NCBI GenBank assembly: GCA_038277395.1
Contig: CM076192.1
Coordinates: 49,027,119 to 49,091,118, forward strand
Direction of reading: 5' to 3'
Length of the DNA stretch: 64,000 nt
From: Dryocosmus kuriphilus
Lineage: Eukaryota; Arthropoda; Insecta; Hymenoptera; Cynipidae
The notes under the pieces are model-generated. The model saw only the letters and a program-made list of their open reading frames with translations, had not been told where the DNA came from and ran no database searches. The position numbers were made by a program, and so were the translations under genes. Below are positions 33,420-45,685 of this stretch, piece by piece (within the stretch, counting starts at the first letter, position 1; each line of letters starts with the position of its first letter).

Positions 33420-34685
33420 AGCTTAAGATCTCAAACTACATGATCCATAGTTTAATGCAACAAAATCGCTTATATTATTCTTAAAATTCAAAGATCTGTT
33501 TTAGGTGCGTCACAATAGGGACCGCTCACCTTCTTTATTTTTTTCGCATCCAAACTAAAAATTACACGTCTTTTTCCCCTGTGTTTACTTAACATCTAAC
33601 CAAAGGTAAAGACAACTGCAGAAGACCCTTTCCTGAGTACGGCCGGTTACGAGCATTCGAGTTTCTCGTATATTTTCTGTGTTGGTCATATTCTCGAGAA
33701 AATTTTCGAATTATTCTCACCAGCACCACTAGAATAGTGTGGCTCGACTTTGCCAAGGCGCGGTCATGCAATGTCTGCGGGGTGGAGTGGGATATCACAG
33801 TCTTATGGCGCACTGTGCGCTCTGTGTGCTAAAACGAGACCGACAAAGAGAAGGATGGTTGGATGAGGAGAGTGAGGAGAGGAGAGGAGGCGGAGGTGGT
33901 AGGTAATCACCCGGCGGCTCGCGTTATAGCGTCGTTACGCCGCAGCGCCGCTATCGTATCCCCCTGTCTCTCCCTCACTTCACCCGTTTCCGCCCCAACC
34001 ACCCCACGCGATTCTCACTAGTGCCACCCGCTACGTCCTCTTCCTCTTCCTCCTTCGCCTACACCCTCCAAGTCCGGCTCCACCATGCAGATACAGATAT
34101 AGATATAGATATATAGATATAGAGTTTTAGAGTTATAGACAGCCTAGGCAATTGCCTCTGGCGGTAAATTTTTGAGGGGCGGCAAATATCTGTGACATAA
34201 TATTTCTACCAGATTCGCCGTGTCTGTCCTGAAGTTCATTTACGGACGTAAATAACCAGGTTCGACCCAAATATTAAGTCTCGAGAGGAAATGAAAGTTT
34301 TCCGTCTCTTAAGAGGGTACCAAACCACGTTAGGGTCTTTAACTTTGACGAAGAGGTAATTTTTTGAAACCTGGAAAAACCGAGAAATTACAGTGAATTT
34401 ATTTTTTGATAAAGAATTTGTTCAATTTGTAGTAGGAAAATATTTCCAATCACTTTAAATGTCAACAACTTGATATCACATAAAATTATGTCATTTTTAC
34501 TGACAAGGGGACACCAAACTTCTGTTTTTTGTTTGGGTCCATAATGTTAACACTGAACAGTTGTTTTTAAAGGAAAACTCCTCTTTTAAAATATTCAAAT
34601 TTGCGAAAAATGGAAAAGTAAGATTGCCATTGAAAACAAGTATTAAAAAATTTTATAGTTACTTAATTTTGTAAAATTTTAACAA
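33420..34685. other. stretch with a GC-rich part and a microsatellite, no supported gene
   Basis: The region 33580-34085 is GC-rich with CpG and CT/GA-rich parts, and could be a host promoter or untranslated exon. An AGATAT-type microsatellite lies at about 34091-34135. AT-rich sequence leads into the satellite. A GTTTGGGTCCATAATG block near 34535 is similar, in reverse complement, to one near 37710 on the other side of the satellite. Confidence 0.45.
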
Positions 34686-37668
34686 TGTGAAAATTCTAAA
34701 GGTGGTGAAATGACATCTTGCGACAATAAAGTCTGTTGGATGGTGTATTGTATACAACGTTTCGAAACCTATATGGTTTCATCTTCAAGTATTCCAAGAT
34801 TGTCTATCAAGATGTTACAATGAAATTTTTAAAAATAATAATAAAGGTATTAGTCAAACCTGTGTTAACATTAAATTATATTTCTGAGATCGTAATATGT
34901 CAGAAAAACATTATAACAATGTGAAAAATTCTAAAGGTGGTGAAATGACATCTTCTGAAAATAAAGTCTGTTGGATGGTGTATTATATACAACGTTTCGA
35001 AACATATGTGGTTTATTTTCAGGTATTCAAAGATTGTCTATTAATATGTTGCAATGGAATTTTTAAAAATAATAATAAAGGTATTAGTCAAACCTGTGTT
35101 AACATTGAATCAAATTTCTGAGATCGTAATATGTCAGAAAAACATTATAACAATGTGAAAATTCTAAAGGTGGTGAAATGACATCTTCTGACAATAAAGT
35201 CTGTTGGATGGTGTAATGTATACAATGTTTCGAAACCTAAATGGTTTCATCTTCAGGTATTCCAAGATTGTCTATCATGATGTTACAATGGCATTTTTAA
35301 AAATAATAATAAAGATATTAGTGAAACCTGTGTTAACATTAAATCCAATTTCTGAGATCGTAATATGTCAGAAAAACATTATAACAAGTGAAAATTCTAA
35401 AGGTGGTGAAATGACATCTTCTGACAATAAAGTCTGTTGGATGGTGTAATGTATACAATGTTTCGAAACCTAAATGGTTTCATCTTCAGGTATTCCAAGA
35501 TTGTCTATCATGATGTTACAATGGCATTTTTAAAAATAATAATAAAGATATTAGTGAAACCTGTGTTAACATTAAATCCAATTTCTGAGATCGTAATATG
35601 TCAGCAAAACATTATAACAATGTGAAAAATTCTAAAGGTGGTTAAATGACATCTTCTGACAATAAAGTCTGTTGGATGGTGTAATGTATACAATGTTTCG
35701 AAACCTAAATGGTTTCATCTTCAGGTATTCCAAGATTGTCTATCATGATGTTACAATGGCATTTTTAAAAATAATAATAAAGATATTAGTGAAACCTGTG
35801 TTAACATTAAATCCAATTTCTGAGATCGTAATATGTCAGAAAAACATTATAACAATGTGAAAATTCTAAAGGTGGTGAAATGACATCTTCTGACAATAAA
35901 GTCTCTTGGATGGTGTAATGTATACAATGTTTCGAAACCTAAATGGTTTTTAATCTTCAGGTATTCCAAGATTGTCTATCATGATGTTTCTGACAATGGC
36001 ATTTTTAAAAATAATAATAAAGATATTAGTGAAACCTGTGTTAACATTAAATCCAATTTCTGAGATCGTAATATGTCAGAAAAACATTATAACAATGTGA
36101 AAATTCTAAAGGTGGTGAAATGACATCTTCTGACAATAAAGTCTGTTGGATGGTGTAATGTATACAATGTTTCGAAACCTAAATGGTTTCATCTTCAGGT
36201 ATTCCAAGATTGTCTATCATGATGTTACAATGGCATTTTTAAAAATAATAATAAAGATATTAGTGAAACCTGTGTTAACATTAAATCCAATTTCTGAGAT
36301 CGTAATATGTCAGCAAAACATTATAACAATGTGAAAAATTCTAAAGTGGTGAAATGACATCTTCTGACAATAAAGTCTGTTGGATGGTGTAATGTATACA
36401 ATGTTTCGAAACCTAAATGGTTTCATCTTCAGGTATTCCAAGATTGTCTATCATGATGTTACAATGGCATTTTTAAAAATAATAATAAAGATATTAGTGA
36501 AACCTGTGTTAACATTAAATCCAATTTCTGAGATCGTAATATGTCAGCAAAACATTATAACAATGTGAAAAATTCTAAAGGTGGTTAAATGACATCTTCT
36601 GACAATAAAGTCTGTTGGATGGTGTATGTATACAATGTTTCGAAACCTAAAATGGTTTTACATCTTCAGGTATTCCAAGATTCTCTATCATGATGTTACA
36701 TTGGAATTTTTAAAAATAATAATAAAGGTATTAGTGAAAACTGTGTTAACATTAAATCCAATTTCTGAGATCGTAATATGTCAGAAAAACATTAAAGCAA
36801 TGTGAAAATTCTAAAGGTGGTGAAATGACATCTTCTGACAATAAAGTCTTTTGGATGGTGTATTGTATACAACGTTTCGAAACCTGAATGGTTTCATCTT
36901 CAGGTATTCCAAGATTCTCTATCATGATGTTACATTGGAATTTTTAAAAATAATAATAAAGGTATTAGTCAAACCTGTGTTAACATTAAATTATATTTCT
37001 GAGATCGTAATATGTCAGAAAAATATTATAACCATGTGAAAATTCTAAAGGTGGTGAAATGGCATCTTCTGACAATAAAGTCTGTTGGATGGTGTATTGT
37101 ATACAACGTTTCGAAACCTATATGGTTTCATCTTCAAGTATTCCAAGATTGTCTATCAAGATGTTACAATGAAATTTTTAAAAATAATAATAAAGGTATT
37201 AGTCAAACCTGTGTTAACATTAAATTATATTTCTGAGATCGTAATATGTCAGAAAAATATTATAACCATGTGAAAATTCTAAACGTGGTGAAATGACATC
37301 TTCTGAAAATAAAGTCTGTTGGATGGTGTATTGTATACAACGTTTCGAAACCTATATGGTTTCATCTTCAAGTATTCCAAGATTGTCTATCAAGATGTTA
37401 CAATGAAATTTTTAAAAATAATAATAAAGGTATTAGTAAAACCTGTGTTAACATCAAATCCAATTTCTGAGATCGTAATATGTCAGAAAAACATTATAAC
37501 AATGTGAAAATTCTAAAGGTGGTGAAATGACATCTTCTGACAATAAATTCTGTTGGATGGTGTATTGTATACAACGTTTCGAAACCTATATTGTTTCATC
37601 TTCAGGTATTCCAAGATTGTCTATCAAGATGTTACAATGGAATTTTTTAAAATAATAATAAATGTATT
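34686..37668 (+). repeat. 234-bp satellite array, 13 units
   Basis: Thirteen head-to-tail units average about 235 bp. The central units (about 35200-36600) are nearly identical. The outer ones carry shared variants, for example TATACAACG for TATACAATG and GAAATTT for GCATTTT. Each unit has a GAAACC..GGTTTC dyad and a CTGTGTTAACATTAAAT block. Many units keep a 62-codon open frame, but the array spacing and the lack of any domain make a gene unlikely. The last unit breaks off near 37668. Confidence 0.95.
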
Positions 37669-37759
37669 GGGTTCTAGTAATTTTACAATTTCGGTTTGGG
37701 TCATAAAATTTCTTTACAAAAATATGAACCCAAACAAAAGCAGAACGTCAGTAGAATAC

Positions 37760-37907
37760 GGGTACTGTGGGCAATTTGTGATGGGGAGTCTATACTCTGG
37801 GAAGTTTAGAGTGGTGGGGTTGGATGCTGGGAAATTTGGAGTGGCGGGTGTCGCGGGGGCTCCGACTCTAGGAAATTTGTGCTGGGGGGTCTATACTCTG
37901 GGGAAAT

Positions 37908-37956
<49 letters not shown>

Positions 37957-38065
37957 CGGGAGCTAGGAAATTTGGAGTGGGAGTATCGTGAGGGCTCCTT
38001 ACTCTATGCAATTTGTGATGGGGGGTGTATACTCTGGGAAATTTGGAGTGGGGGTTTATTTAGTG
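37760..38065 (+). repeat. G-rich minisatellite with a 48-base G run
   Basis: Imperfect repeats of TATACTCTGGGAAATTTGGAGTGGG-type blocks (37785-38060) surround an uninterrupted run of 48 G at 37908-37955. The open frames here translate to Gly runs and are not genes. Run length in the assembly may be inaccurate. Confidence 0.85.
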
Positions 38066-38782
38066 GGAACTAAAAGTAAGTAGATCGATTTATGTAATTC
38101 TGATCTGATTTTTAAAATATAAAATTAAGATTAATTATTTTTTAAGTCTCGAATGGAAATAATTGTATACTAATAAAATTTGGTGAAATCTTTTATTAAA
38201 ATGAGTCATTTTAATTTTCAGACAATTTTTTACACAAATAATTTATGAAAATTTTCAAGAACTTTTTTTAAATATCATATATCTAAATTATATAAACGAA
38301 ATAATGTTACTTAAAATTATTGTTGGGAACGGGTCACAAATTAAAGCGACATTTTTAATTTTGGATTACATTCCCTTGAAAAGATGTTTATTTTTTATCC
38401 TTGAATGTTTTACAATACAAAAGTGTAATGATTCAAGAAGTATTATTATTATTAAAAATTCACAGAAATATAATTACGCTGTTAATAAATATTTTGCTTT
38501 TGCTGTAACGTAGGAAGTAAACATACATGTAATTTCCAAAAACAACCAATGAAAGCATGAATCAACAAATGGCTTCGGTAATTGTTTTCTGATTAGATCT
38601 TTCAAATAGTCAGATTTAACGCTTATAATTTGCCGAATAAGCATTTCACTTGGGCGGTTTAATATTTTCAGGCAAAATATACTCATGAACCTCCATTATT
38701 AGGAGATTCAAGTACTTTTCGACAGCAACAGCTTGCCTTTGCAGTCTTCGTCAAAGCTCATCAGCTCAGGTAAGAATCTGTG
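38066..38782. other. AT-rich stretch, nothing recognised
   Basis: Short frames at 38304-38513 plus and 38474-38686 minus show no domain. Confidence 0.35.
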
Positions 38783-38799
38783 TCAGCCAATCAAAAGTA

Positions 38800-39121
38800 T
38801 TGTATTGTATTGTATATTAGTTTATACTCCCTTCCCTTTTACGGGTTTTGAGAGTCTTACAGAACAATTACAAACTTTCACAACTTCCTAAGCCTCAAAA
38901 TCGACCAGTGACCCCCAAGCAATTTGCCCCTCGACATGAAGCATCTTCCCTGAAAGATCACTTGGCCTCTTTATGAGGGGACCTACAGTTTAACGTGGAT
39001 TCCGAACCACGAGAGCCTCGGTAGAAGTACATAGAAAATTCCATTGGTACCGGCTCAGGAATAGAACCCCGGACCTCTTGCTTGGAAGGCCGGCGCGCTA
39101 CCACCTGAGCCACCGAAGCTC
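38800..39121 (-). mobile_element. tRNA-derived SINE, copy 2
   Basis: Reverse-orientation copy of the SINE at 33097-33406, with a perfect 17-base target duplication TCAGCCAATCAAAAGTA (38783-38799 and 39122-39138). The 3' tail reads ATACAATACAATAC on the element strand, a short tandem tail usual for SINEs. A and B boxes are conserved at the other end. Confidence 0.92.
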
Positions 39122-39189
39122 TCAGCCAATCAAAAGTAGGTTTCTGCATCAGTATTGTTGGACTGCACTCCTTGGTTCGTTTTGTTTTC

Positions 39190-39870
39190 CTAAATCAGTG
39201 AAACGATGTTCTTACTGATAAAATACGGCGAAGAAATTTTTTGTTTGGAATCAAGAATGCAAGCCATCGTAGGAATGTATCGTTACCCATGACGACTATT
39301 TAAAAGGTTCGGCAATTTTTAAAAGTGATTTAGAACTAAGAACGCGAATACAGGAAGTAAACTTTTACCCCTAAGGATGATGTGTGCTTATCAGATGGCA
39401 CAGTACCCTATTTTATTTCGAATCTTCTTTGTGTAGACCTGTGACAGTTGTCGTATTTTATGACGTCGAAGTCTATTTTCTCTCAAGAAAACTTGTCGGA
39501 AACCCTTTCTTTCTACAACGCGACTACAGTATCCTCAACAAGTGAAACAATGGTCGCGGTGATGAAATACCGTGAACAATTTTTTTTTTAAACAAGAGTG
39601 CAAGCCATCGTGGGATGTATTGATATCCGTAACGAATATATAAAAGGTTCGTGAGTCTACACTTAAAAATGCGATTTATGCCTGAGAATGCGACAGGTTG
39701 GAGAAAATACTTTCGCTAAAAATGCTGTGTGCTTATCAGATGACACAGTACACTTTTTTATTTGTTTTAAAATCCTTTTCCAAGTAGACTTGTGACATTT
39801 ACCATGTTTTTTACGATTCAAAGTTAAGTTTCTCTATCAAAATACATTTTAAACAAATGTTTGTCTCTCG
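39190..39870. repeat. diverged tandem duplication, period about 345 bp
   Basis: Two units share, at offsets of 342-348 bases, AGTGAAAC, GCAAGCCATCGT, TAAAAGGTTCG and GTGTGCTTATCAGATG blocks. The TA(T/A)TTAAAAGG and TATATAAAAGG segments resemble TATA boxes. No coding sequence was seen. The function is unknown. Confidence 0.65.
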
Positions 39871-40569
39871 GTCTTTTTGGAAAAGGTTTGACAAAAAACT
39901 AAACGAAATGTTTCGAAACATTTCTCTGAGTAAACATTATTTTTAAGGATATATTACACTTTAAAAAAATTTTTTTTCTGTGTCCATACAGTTTTATATA
40001 CATATTCGAACAATTTACAAACAATTTTTTAATGAAAACTAATTCATAATTTTTTGAATTTTATAAAATCACTTCTACGTATATCAATCAAGAAAAAAAT
40101 TGTTGATGAAAAACATTAAAAACAATGTTTCAAAACTTTCTACAAATAAAACAAATTGAAATTTGAAAAGTAAGAAATATTTTTGCTTGAACACTAACTC
40201 ATAATTAAAACTGTATTACATTTGACATAAAATTTTACTGAGTTTCTCTAATAATATTTTTCTTCTCTAAAGATAAAATTTTCTAACAGAAATTACTCTT
40301 ATGAATGTGATGCATATTTAATAACGATATAAATTTATAATTATTATTCGCTATTATTATTTTTTAAATTTTTACTTAAAATAAAACCTCAAGATTTATT
40401 TTGAAGAATATTTTGTAGCGAACGCTTACCACGAAAAATGTTCATTTTTTCGGTTATTATAAATCTAATAGATAAAACGATATTACAGCTCTGGAATTAT
40501 TCTTTTACACGGGAAAATTTTCTGAAGGAAAGTTCTTTCAAAAAATTTTACATTATTGTCATATTTTTC
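39871..40569. other. AT-rich stretch, nothing recognised
   Basis: Very AT-rich; no gene or repeat boundary was seen. Confidence 0.35.
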
Positions 40570-40870
40570 GTTTTAATCATGAAAAATTTTATTAAGAATC
40601 AAGAATTCAATTTTTAGGCGAAAGTATGCGAGGTGCGTGAAAAGTGTTTAAAAGGAAAATTATTCATCTCAAAAACTTTTACATATTTGCTTCAGACAAT
40701 TTTTTGATAGGACGCATAGTTTTTGTTTTAATCGATAAAAATGTTACTAAAAAAATGTTATTTTCAGACAAACTGCAAAAAAAATGTCACGTTTTGGACA
40801 AACTTTATTCGAATGCGAAGCGCGAGATACGTGATGAGAATGTATTTGTTAAAGCCGAAAGAGATTTAAC
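40570..40870 (+). repeat. family A relic, copy A4
   Basis: A degenerate internal part: a minisatellite-like unit with TTTTTGATAGGACGCATAG and TTTTGTTTTAATCGATAAAA, then GCGAAGCGCGAG and GATGAGAATGTATT from the hairpin region. No ends are preserved. Confidence 0.6.
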
Positions 40871-41312
40871 AAAAAATTAAAATTACCCAATTATACTGGT
40901 TAATATTTCGATCTTTAATTCTGAAATGTCTATACGCACAAATGTAAGGTTTTCTGTTTTTAAGTTCATTAGTTTTAAGTACCTCTAATTGGATATTTTA
41001 CCATTTTGAATGTTTCATTTTGAGATAATCCCTAATTTTAAAGTATTCAAATTAAACTTATTCAAATTAGAAGGCTTCAATTTTATATCCATTATTGATG
41101 TTCTGAACTTAAAATTACTGAAGTTTAAGTGTCTCGAATTCATAATAGATCCACTTTGACTATTTTAATTTGCATTTAACTTTTGATTATATAAAACTAA
41201 ATGTGATTTCAAATTATTACGTGTTCGAAAAATTGTACAGTTTCGAATTTGACCATCAACTCTTTTATGCTTAAATACAAATGTTTTTTCTTCCTTAACC
41301 ATAAATCAATAC
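40871..41312. other. AT-rich stretch, nothing recognised
   Basis: No gene, RNA or clear repeat was identified. Confidence 0.35.
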
Positions 41313-41833
41313 TTGCGTTTTTCCACTGATCCTAGCCATCTCACTGAAAGTGCGGTTCTCCCCTATAATATATACAAACGAGTTACATCACCCGTGAAAA
41401 ATGGAACTAAAGAGGACAAACTGTATGCATGCACAGTTGCACACATCAGAAGCGTACTTTTAAGTGCTGTTTCCATTTACATTGTTGGAGTTTCGGTTGA
41501 TTGCACTTTACCACAATGTGGATTATAAGGGTAGTCGAGCCCTTTCCCATCCCAAGGAGTTAGAAAAGGGACCATCAGCCAAAGCTTGCAGAGACCGCAC
41601 AAGTGTCCTATACCATTTTCAGTGAAGTGAAGAACACCTACACTAAAACTGAATTCTCTCACTTCGGGTCACTCCTCAATCCTCTTTACTCCAAGAGGAG
41701 GACCAATGAGCAATTGCGAAAGCGTTTCTCTGGAGAGATAATAGAAACCAAAATGATCAAAAGCTTGGAGACTGATTGCGTGCTGACCTTCGTCAAATCA
41801 AAGTTCTATGCAATATTAACTTCACGACAATAG
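41313..41833 (+). other. unrecognised non-repeat segment with open frames
   Basis: The composition is more balanced than the neighbours. A frame runs from an ATG-type start at 41603 to TAG at 41831-41833 (SEVKNTYTKTEF, HFGSLLNPLYSKRRTNEQ, KRFSGEIIETKMIKSLE). It reads like an ordinary polar protein rather than translated repeat, so an old exon is possible. I do not recognise it, and no splice structure is clear. Confidence 0.3.
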
Positions 41834-41844
41834 AATCTACTGAA

Positions 41845-43071
41845 TTTTTACATTCTCATCAGAGAAGGTATTAGATTTATGCAAAATTTGAATTTCGCGG
41901 ATTTCATGAAATCTCCACGTTTTGAGACCTCCTGAATCCGAAAAAACGGTTTTACGACGGTGTCTGTCTGTCTGTTGTCGTTGTCGTCGTCGGAGTCTGT
42001 TCCCACGATAACTTTCGAAGGACTAATCGGATTGGAGTGCGCTTTGGTGCACTTCTTTAAGGGATAAAAAGAAAGGACGAGTTCGTTAACCAGCGGTTTT
42101 TGACCAACGGTTATGGTTTTATCTATCAAAAACTGTTTTCACAAAATCAAAAAATCCATTTTCCGGCTAAACTATGAGAGATACAAAAAAAATGTAAGAA
42201 AGTAAAATTGTTCATCTTAAAAAAGCTACAAATAAAGTCTCAATAGTTTTTTGATAAAATGAAAGGATTTTGATTTAATCAAGAAAACGCTATTAAAATT
42301 AAAAAAAAAAACTCTGGTTTCCCGCCAAAATAATCAAGATACAAAAAAATGTTGAAGAACAAAGTTGTTAAATTTAAAAAGATCTACAAATTTTGTTTGA
42401 ACTATTTTTTGATAAAATGCACCGTTTTTGTTTTAAACGATAAAACGTTATTAAAAATAAAAAATTTCAAATTTCCTGCCAAACTATGGAAGATACGGAA
42501 AAATAATAACAAACAAAGTTATTCGCCATAAAAAGATCTACAAATTTTCTTTCTATCATTTTTTTGAGCAGACGCGTAGTTTTTGAGTTATTCGTGAAAT
42601 ATATGTTATGAAATATAAAGAAAACCACTTTTCAGCAAAACTGTGCAAGATATGAGAAAATATTAACAAGCAGAATTGTTCACCTTAGAAAGAGCTACAA
42701 AAGTTATTTATAAGACTCATCGTTTTACTTTTAAGAATCGAAATCCTCTATTGTGAAAATTTGTAAAATCACTAAAAAAACTTTACCAATCTACGATGTG
42801 TTTTAAAAAAATGTAATTATCGAGCGCGAAGCGCGAGTGTCATGATGAGAATGTATTCCTTAAAGGCGATAGAGCCTTAAGTAAAATAATTTCTTTTGCA
42901 ATTTTTAATTTAAAGGTTTTATGCCATCCAGAAACACCGAGCGCGCAGCGCGAGGTGAATAATTTGTCGAGCGCGCAGCGCGAGTGCCAACAGACGCGCG
43001 CCTTAGGCGCGCTCATACATCGCGCAAAACGCGCGATGAGAATGTGCCCGCGAAGGGGGCAGATTTTTTTC
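41845..43071 (+). mobile_element. family A element, copy A5
   Basis: Complete by its ends (TTTTTACATTCTCATCAG to the 3' hairpin and T run). The microsatellite is short here (about 41977-41993). Hairpins at about 42938 and 42966 carry a GCA triloop (GCGCAGC core) where most copies have GAA. The terminal hairpin has one mutated base (GCGAAGGGGGC). It forms the left arm of a long inverted pair with A6. Confidence 0.82.
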
Positions 43072-43508
43072 TCTGAAATTACTCCCTAAATCTGAATCAC
43101 TAGAAAACTACCCATTGAAATAGTGCGTTCACATGTATAAATTGTTTTAATAACCATCTTTACCAATAATTCATTTAGTAATCAAATTAGTGAATTTGTC
43201 TATGAATTATTAAAAAAGTACTAACTATTATCAAAAATTCTTACTAAATAAATTTTTAAATTGTTAAGCGTATTCTTTTTTTATTCCGGTTTGTCCTTTT
43301 TCTGTAGCACCCGTCAATATGCTTTCAACTATCCCAAAAAAGGTATTGCATAATCATAATGAGAAAAGTGCAACCTCATAAAACCGAGAGAAAAACGTAT
43401 CCTAAAAATAAAATTGTTGTCAAAAGAGGAAAAAACATTTCCAATGAAAATTCTGATTTTCAATTAAAAAAAAAAATTATTTACCATCTATTGAAATGCT
43501 GAATCGAT
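43072..43508. repeat. spacer L1 between inverted family A copies
   Basis: Nearly identical to 45248-45685 (blocks CTCTGAAATTACTCCCTAAA, AGTGCGTTCACATG, CCATCTATTG.GATGCTGAATC). Each copy sits between a plus and a minus family A element. It is AT-rich and non-coding. Confidence 0.85.
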
Positions 43509-44223
43509 AAAAAAAAATCTGCCCGCTTCGCGGGCACATTCTGGTCGCGCGCTTCGCGCGAGGTATAAGCGCGCCTAGGACGCGCGTCTGTTGGCACTCG
43601 CGCTTCGCGCTCGATACATTATTGACCTCGCGCTACGCGCTCCGTGTTTATGGATCGTATAATCCTTTAAATTAAAAATTGCAAAAGAAATTGTTTTACT
43701 TAAGGCTCTATCACCCTTAAGGAATACATTCTCATCATGACACTCGCGCTTCGCGCTCGGTAATTACGTTTCTTTAAATCACATTGTAGATTGGTAAAGC
43801 TCTTTGTGATTTTCCAAATTTTCACAATACAGGATTTCGAATCTTAAAAGTAAAACGATGAGTCTTATAAATAAATTTTGTAGCTCTGTCCAAGGTGAAC
43901 AATTCTGCTTGTTAATATTTTCTCATATCTTGTATAGTTTTGCTGAAAAGTGGTTTTCTTTATATTTCATAACATATTTCACGAATAACTCAAAAGCTAT
44001 GCGTCTGCTCAAAAAAATGATAGAGAGAAAATTTGTAGATCTTTTTGGGGCGAACAACTTTGTTTATGATTATTTTTCCGTACCCTGCATAGTCTGGCGG
44101 TAAATTTGAATTTTTTATTTTTAATAACATTTTCTCGATTAATACAAAAACCCTGCATTTTATCAAAAAATGGTTAAAACAAAATTTGTAGATCTTTTTA
44201 AGTTGAACAACTTTGTTCTTTAC
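43509..44223 (-). mobile_element. family A element, copy A6, truncated
   Basis: The 3' end and hairpin cluster are intact on its left. The element breaks off inside the minisatellite at ACCATTTTTT, exactly where copy A7 starts. The hairpin near 43640 has a GTA triloop on the element strand. Confidence 0.82.
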
Positions 44224-45247
44224 CATTTTTTACATTCTCATCAGAGAAAGTATTAGATTTATGCAAAATTTGACTTTCGCGGATTTCATGAAATCTCCAC
44301 GTTTTGAGACCTCCTGAATCCGAAAAAAATGGTTCTTACGACCGTGTCTGTCTGTCTGTTGGCGTTGTCGTTGTCGTCGTTGTTGTCGTCTGTTCCCACG
44401 ATAACTTTCGAAGAACTAATCGGATTGGATTACGCTTTGGCACACTTCTTTAAGATCCAAAAAAAAGGACGAGTTCGTTAACCAGCGGTTTTTGACTAAC
44501 GGTTATGGTTTTATCCATCAAAAACTGTTTTTACAAAATCAAAACAATCATTTTCCGGCTAAACTATGAGAGATACAAAAAAAATGTAATAAAGTAAAAT
44601 TGTCCATCTTAAAAAAGCTACAAATTTTGTCTCAACCATTTTTTGATAAAATGAACGGTTTTTGTTTTAATCGATAAAACGTTATTAAAAATAAAAAAAT
44701 TTCAAATTTCCTGCCAAACTATGGAAGATACGGAAAAATAATAATAAACAAAGTTATTCGCCGTAAAAAGATCTATAAATTTGCTCTCTATAATTTTTTT
44801 GAGCAGACGCGTAGTTTTTGAGTTATTCGTGAAATATATGTTATGAAATATAAAGAAAACCACTTTTCAGCAAAACTGTGCAAGATATGAGAAAATATTA
44901 ACAAGCAGAATTGTTTACCTTAGAAAGAGCTACAAAATTTATTTATAAGACTCATCGTTTTGCTTTTAAGAATCGAAATCCTCTATTGTGAAAATTTCGA
45001 AAATCACTAAAAAAAAACTTTACCAATCTACGATGTGTTTTAAAGAAATGTAATTATCGAGCGCGAAGCGCGAGTGTCATGATGAGAATGTATTCCTTAA
45101 GGGCGATAGAGCTTTAAGTAAAATAATTTCTTTTGTAATTTTTAATTTAAAGGTTTATACGATCCATAAACACCGAGCGCGTAGCGCGAGGTGAATAATT
45201 TGTCGGGCGCGATGAGAATGTGCCCGCGAAGCGGGCAGATTTTTTTC
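44224..45247 (+). mobile_element. family A element, copy A7
   Basis: Starts at TTTTTTACATTCTCATCAG directly against A6. It has fewer minisatellite units than A5. Part of the hairpin cluster is deleted between TTTGTCG and GCGCGATGAG. The 3' hairpin and T run are intact, followed by spacer L2. Confidence 0.82.
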
Positions 45248-45685
45248 TCTGAAATTACTCCCTAAATCTGAATCACTAGAAAACTACCCATTGAAATAGT
45301 GCGTTCACATGTATAAATTGTTTTAATAATCATTTTTACCAATAATTCATTTAGTTACCAAATTAGTGAATTTGTCTATGAATTAATAAAAAAGTACTAA
45401 CTATTATCAAAAATTCTTACTAAATAAATTTTTAAATTGTTAAGCGTATTCTTTTTTTATTCTGGTTTGTCCTTTTTCTGTAGCATCCGACAATATGCTT
45501 TCAACTATTCCAAAAAAGGTATTATATAATCATAATGAGAAAAGTGCAACCTCAAAAAAACCGAGAGAAAAACGTATCCTAAAAATAAAATGTTTATCAA
45601 AAGAGGAAAAAACTTTTCCAATTAAAATTCTGATTTTCAATTTAAAAAAAAAATTATTTACCATCTATTGAGATGCTGAATCGAT
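45248..45685. repeat. spacer L2 between inverted family A copies
   Basis: Second copy of spacer L1, about 2.17 kb downstream, again between a plus and a minus family A element. Only scattered substitutions and small indels separate the two. Confidence 0.85.

Noticed and set aside
34736..37507. Repeated 62-codon frames MDGV.YT.FRNL
   Set aside because: They arise from the satellite unit; several units have lost the frame, and no domain is visible.
34686..37668. CRISPR-like array of repeats
   Set aside because: Whole units of about 235 bp are tandem, without unique spacers, and the genome is eukaryotic.
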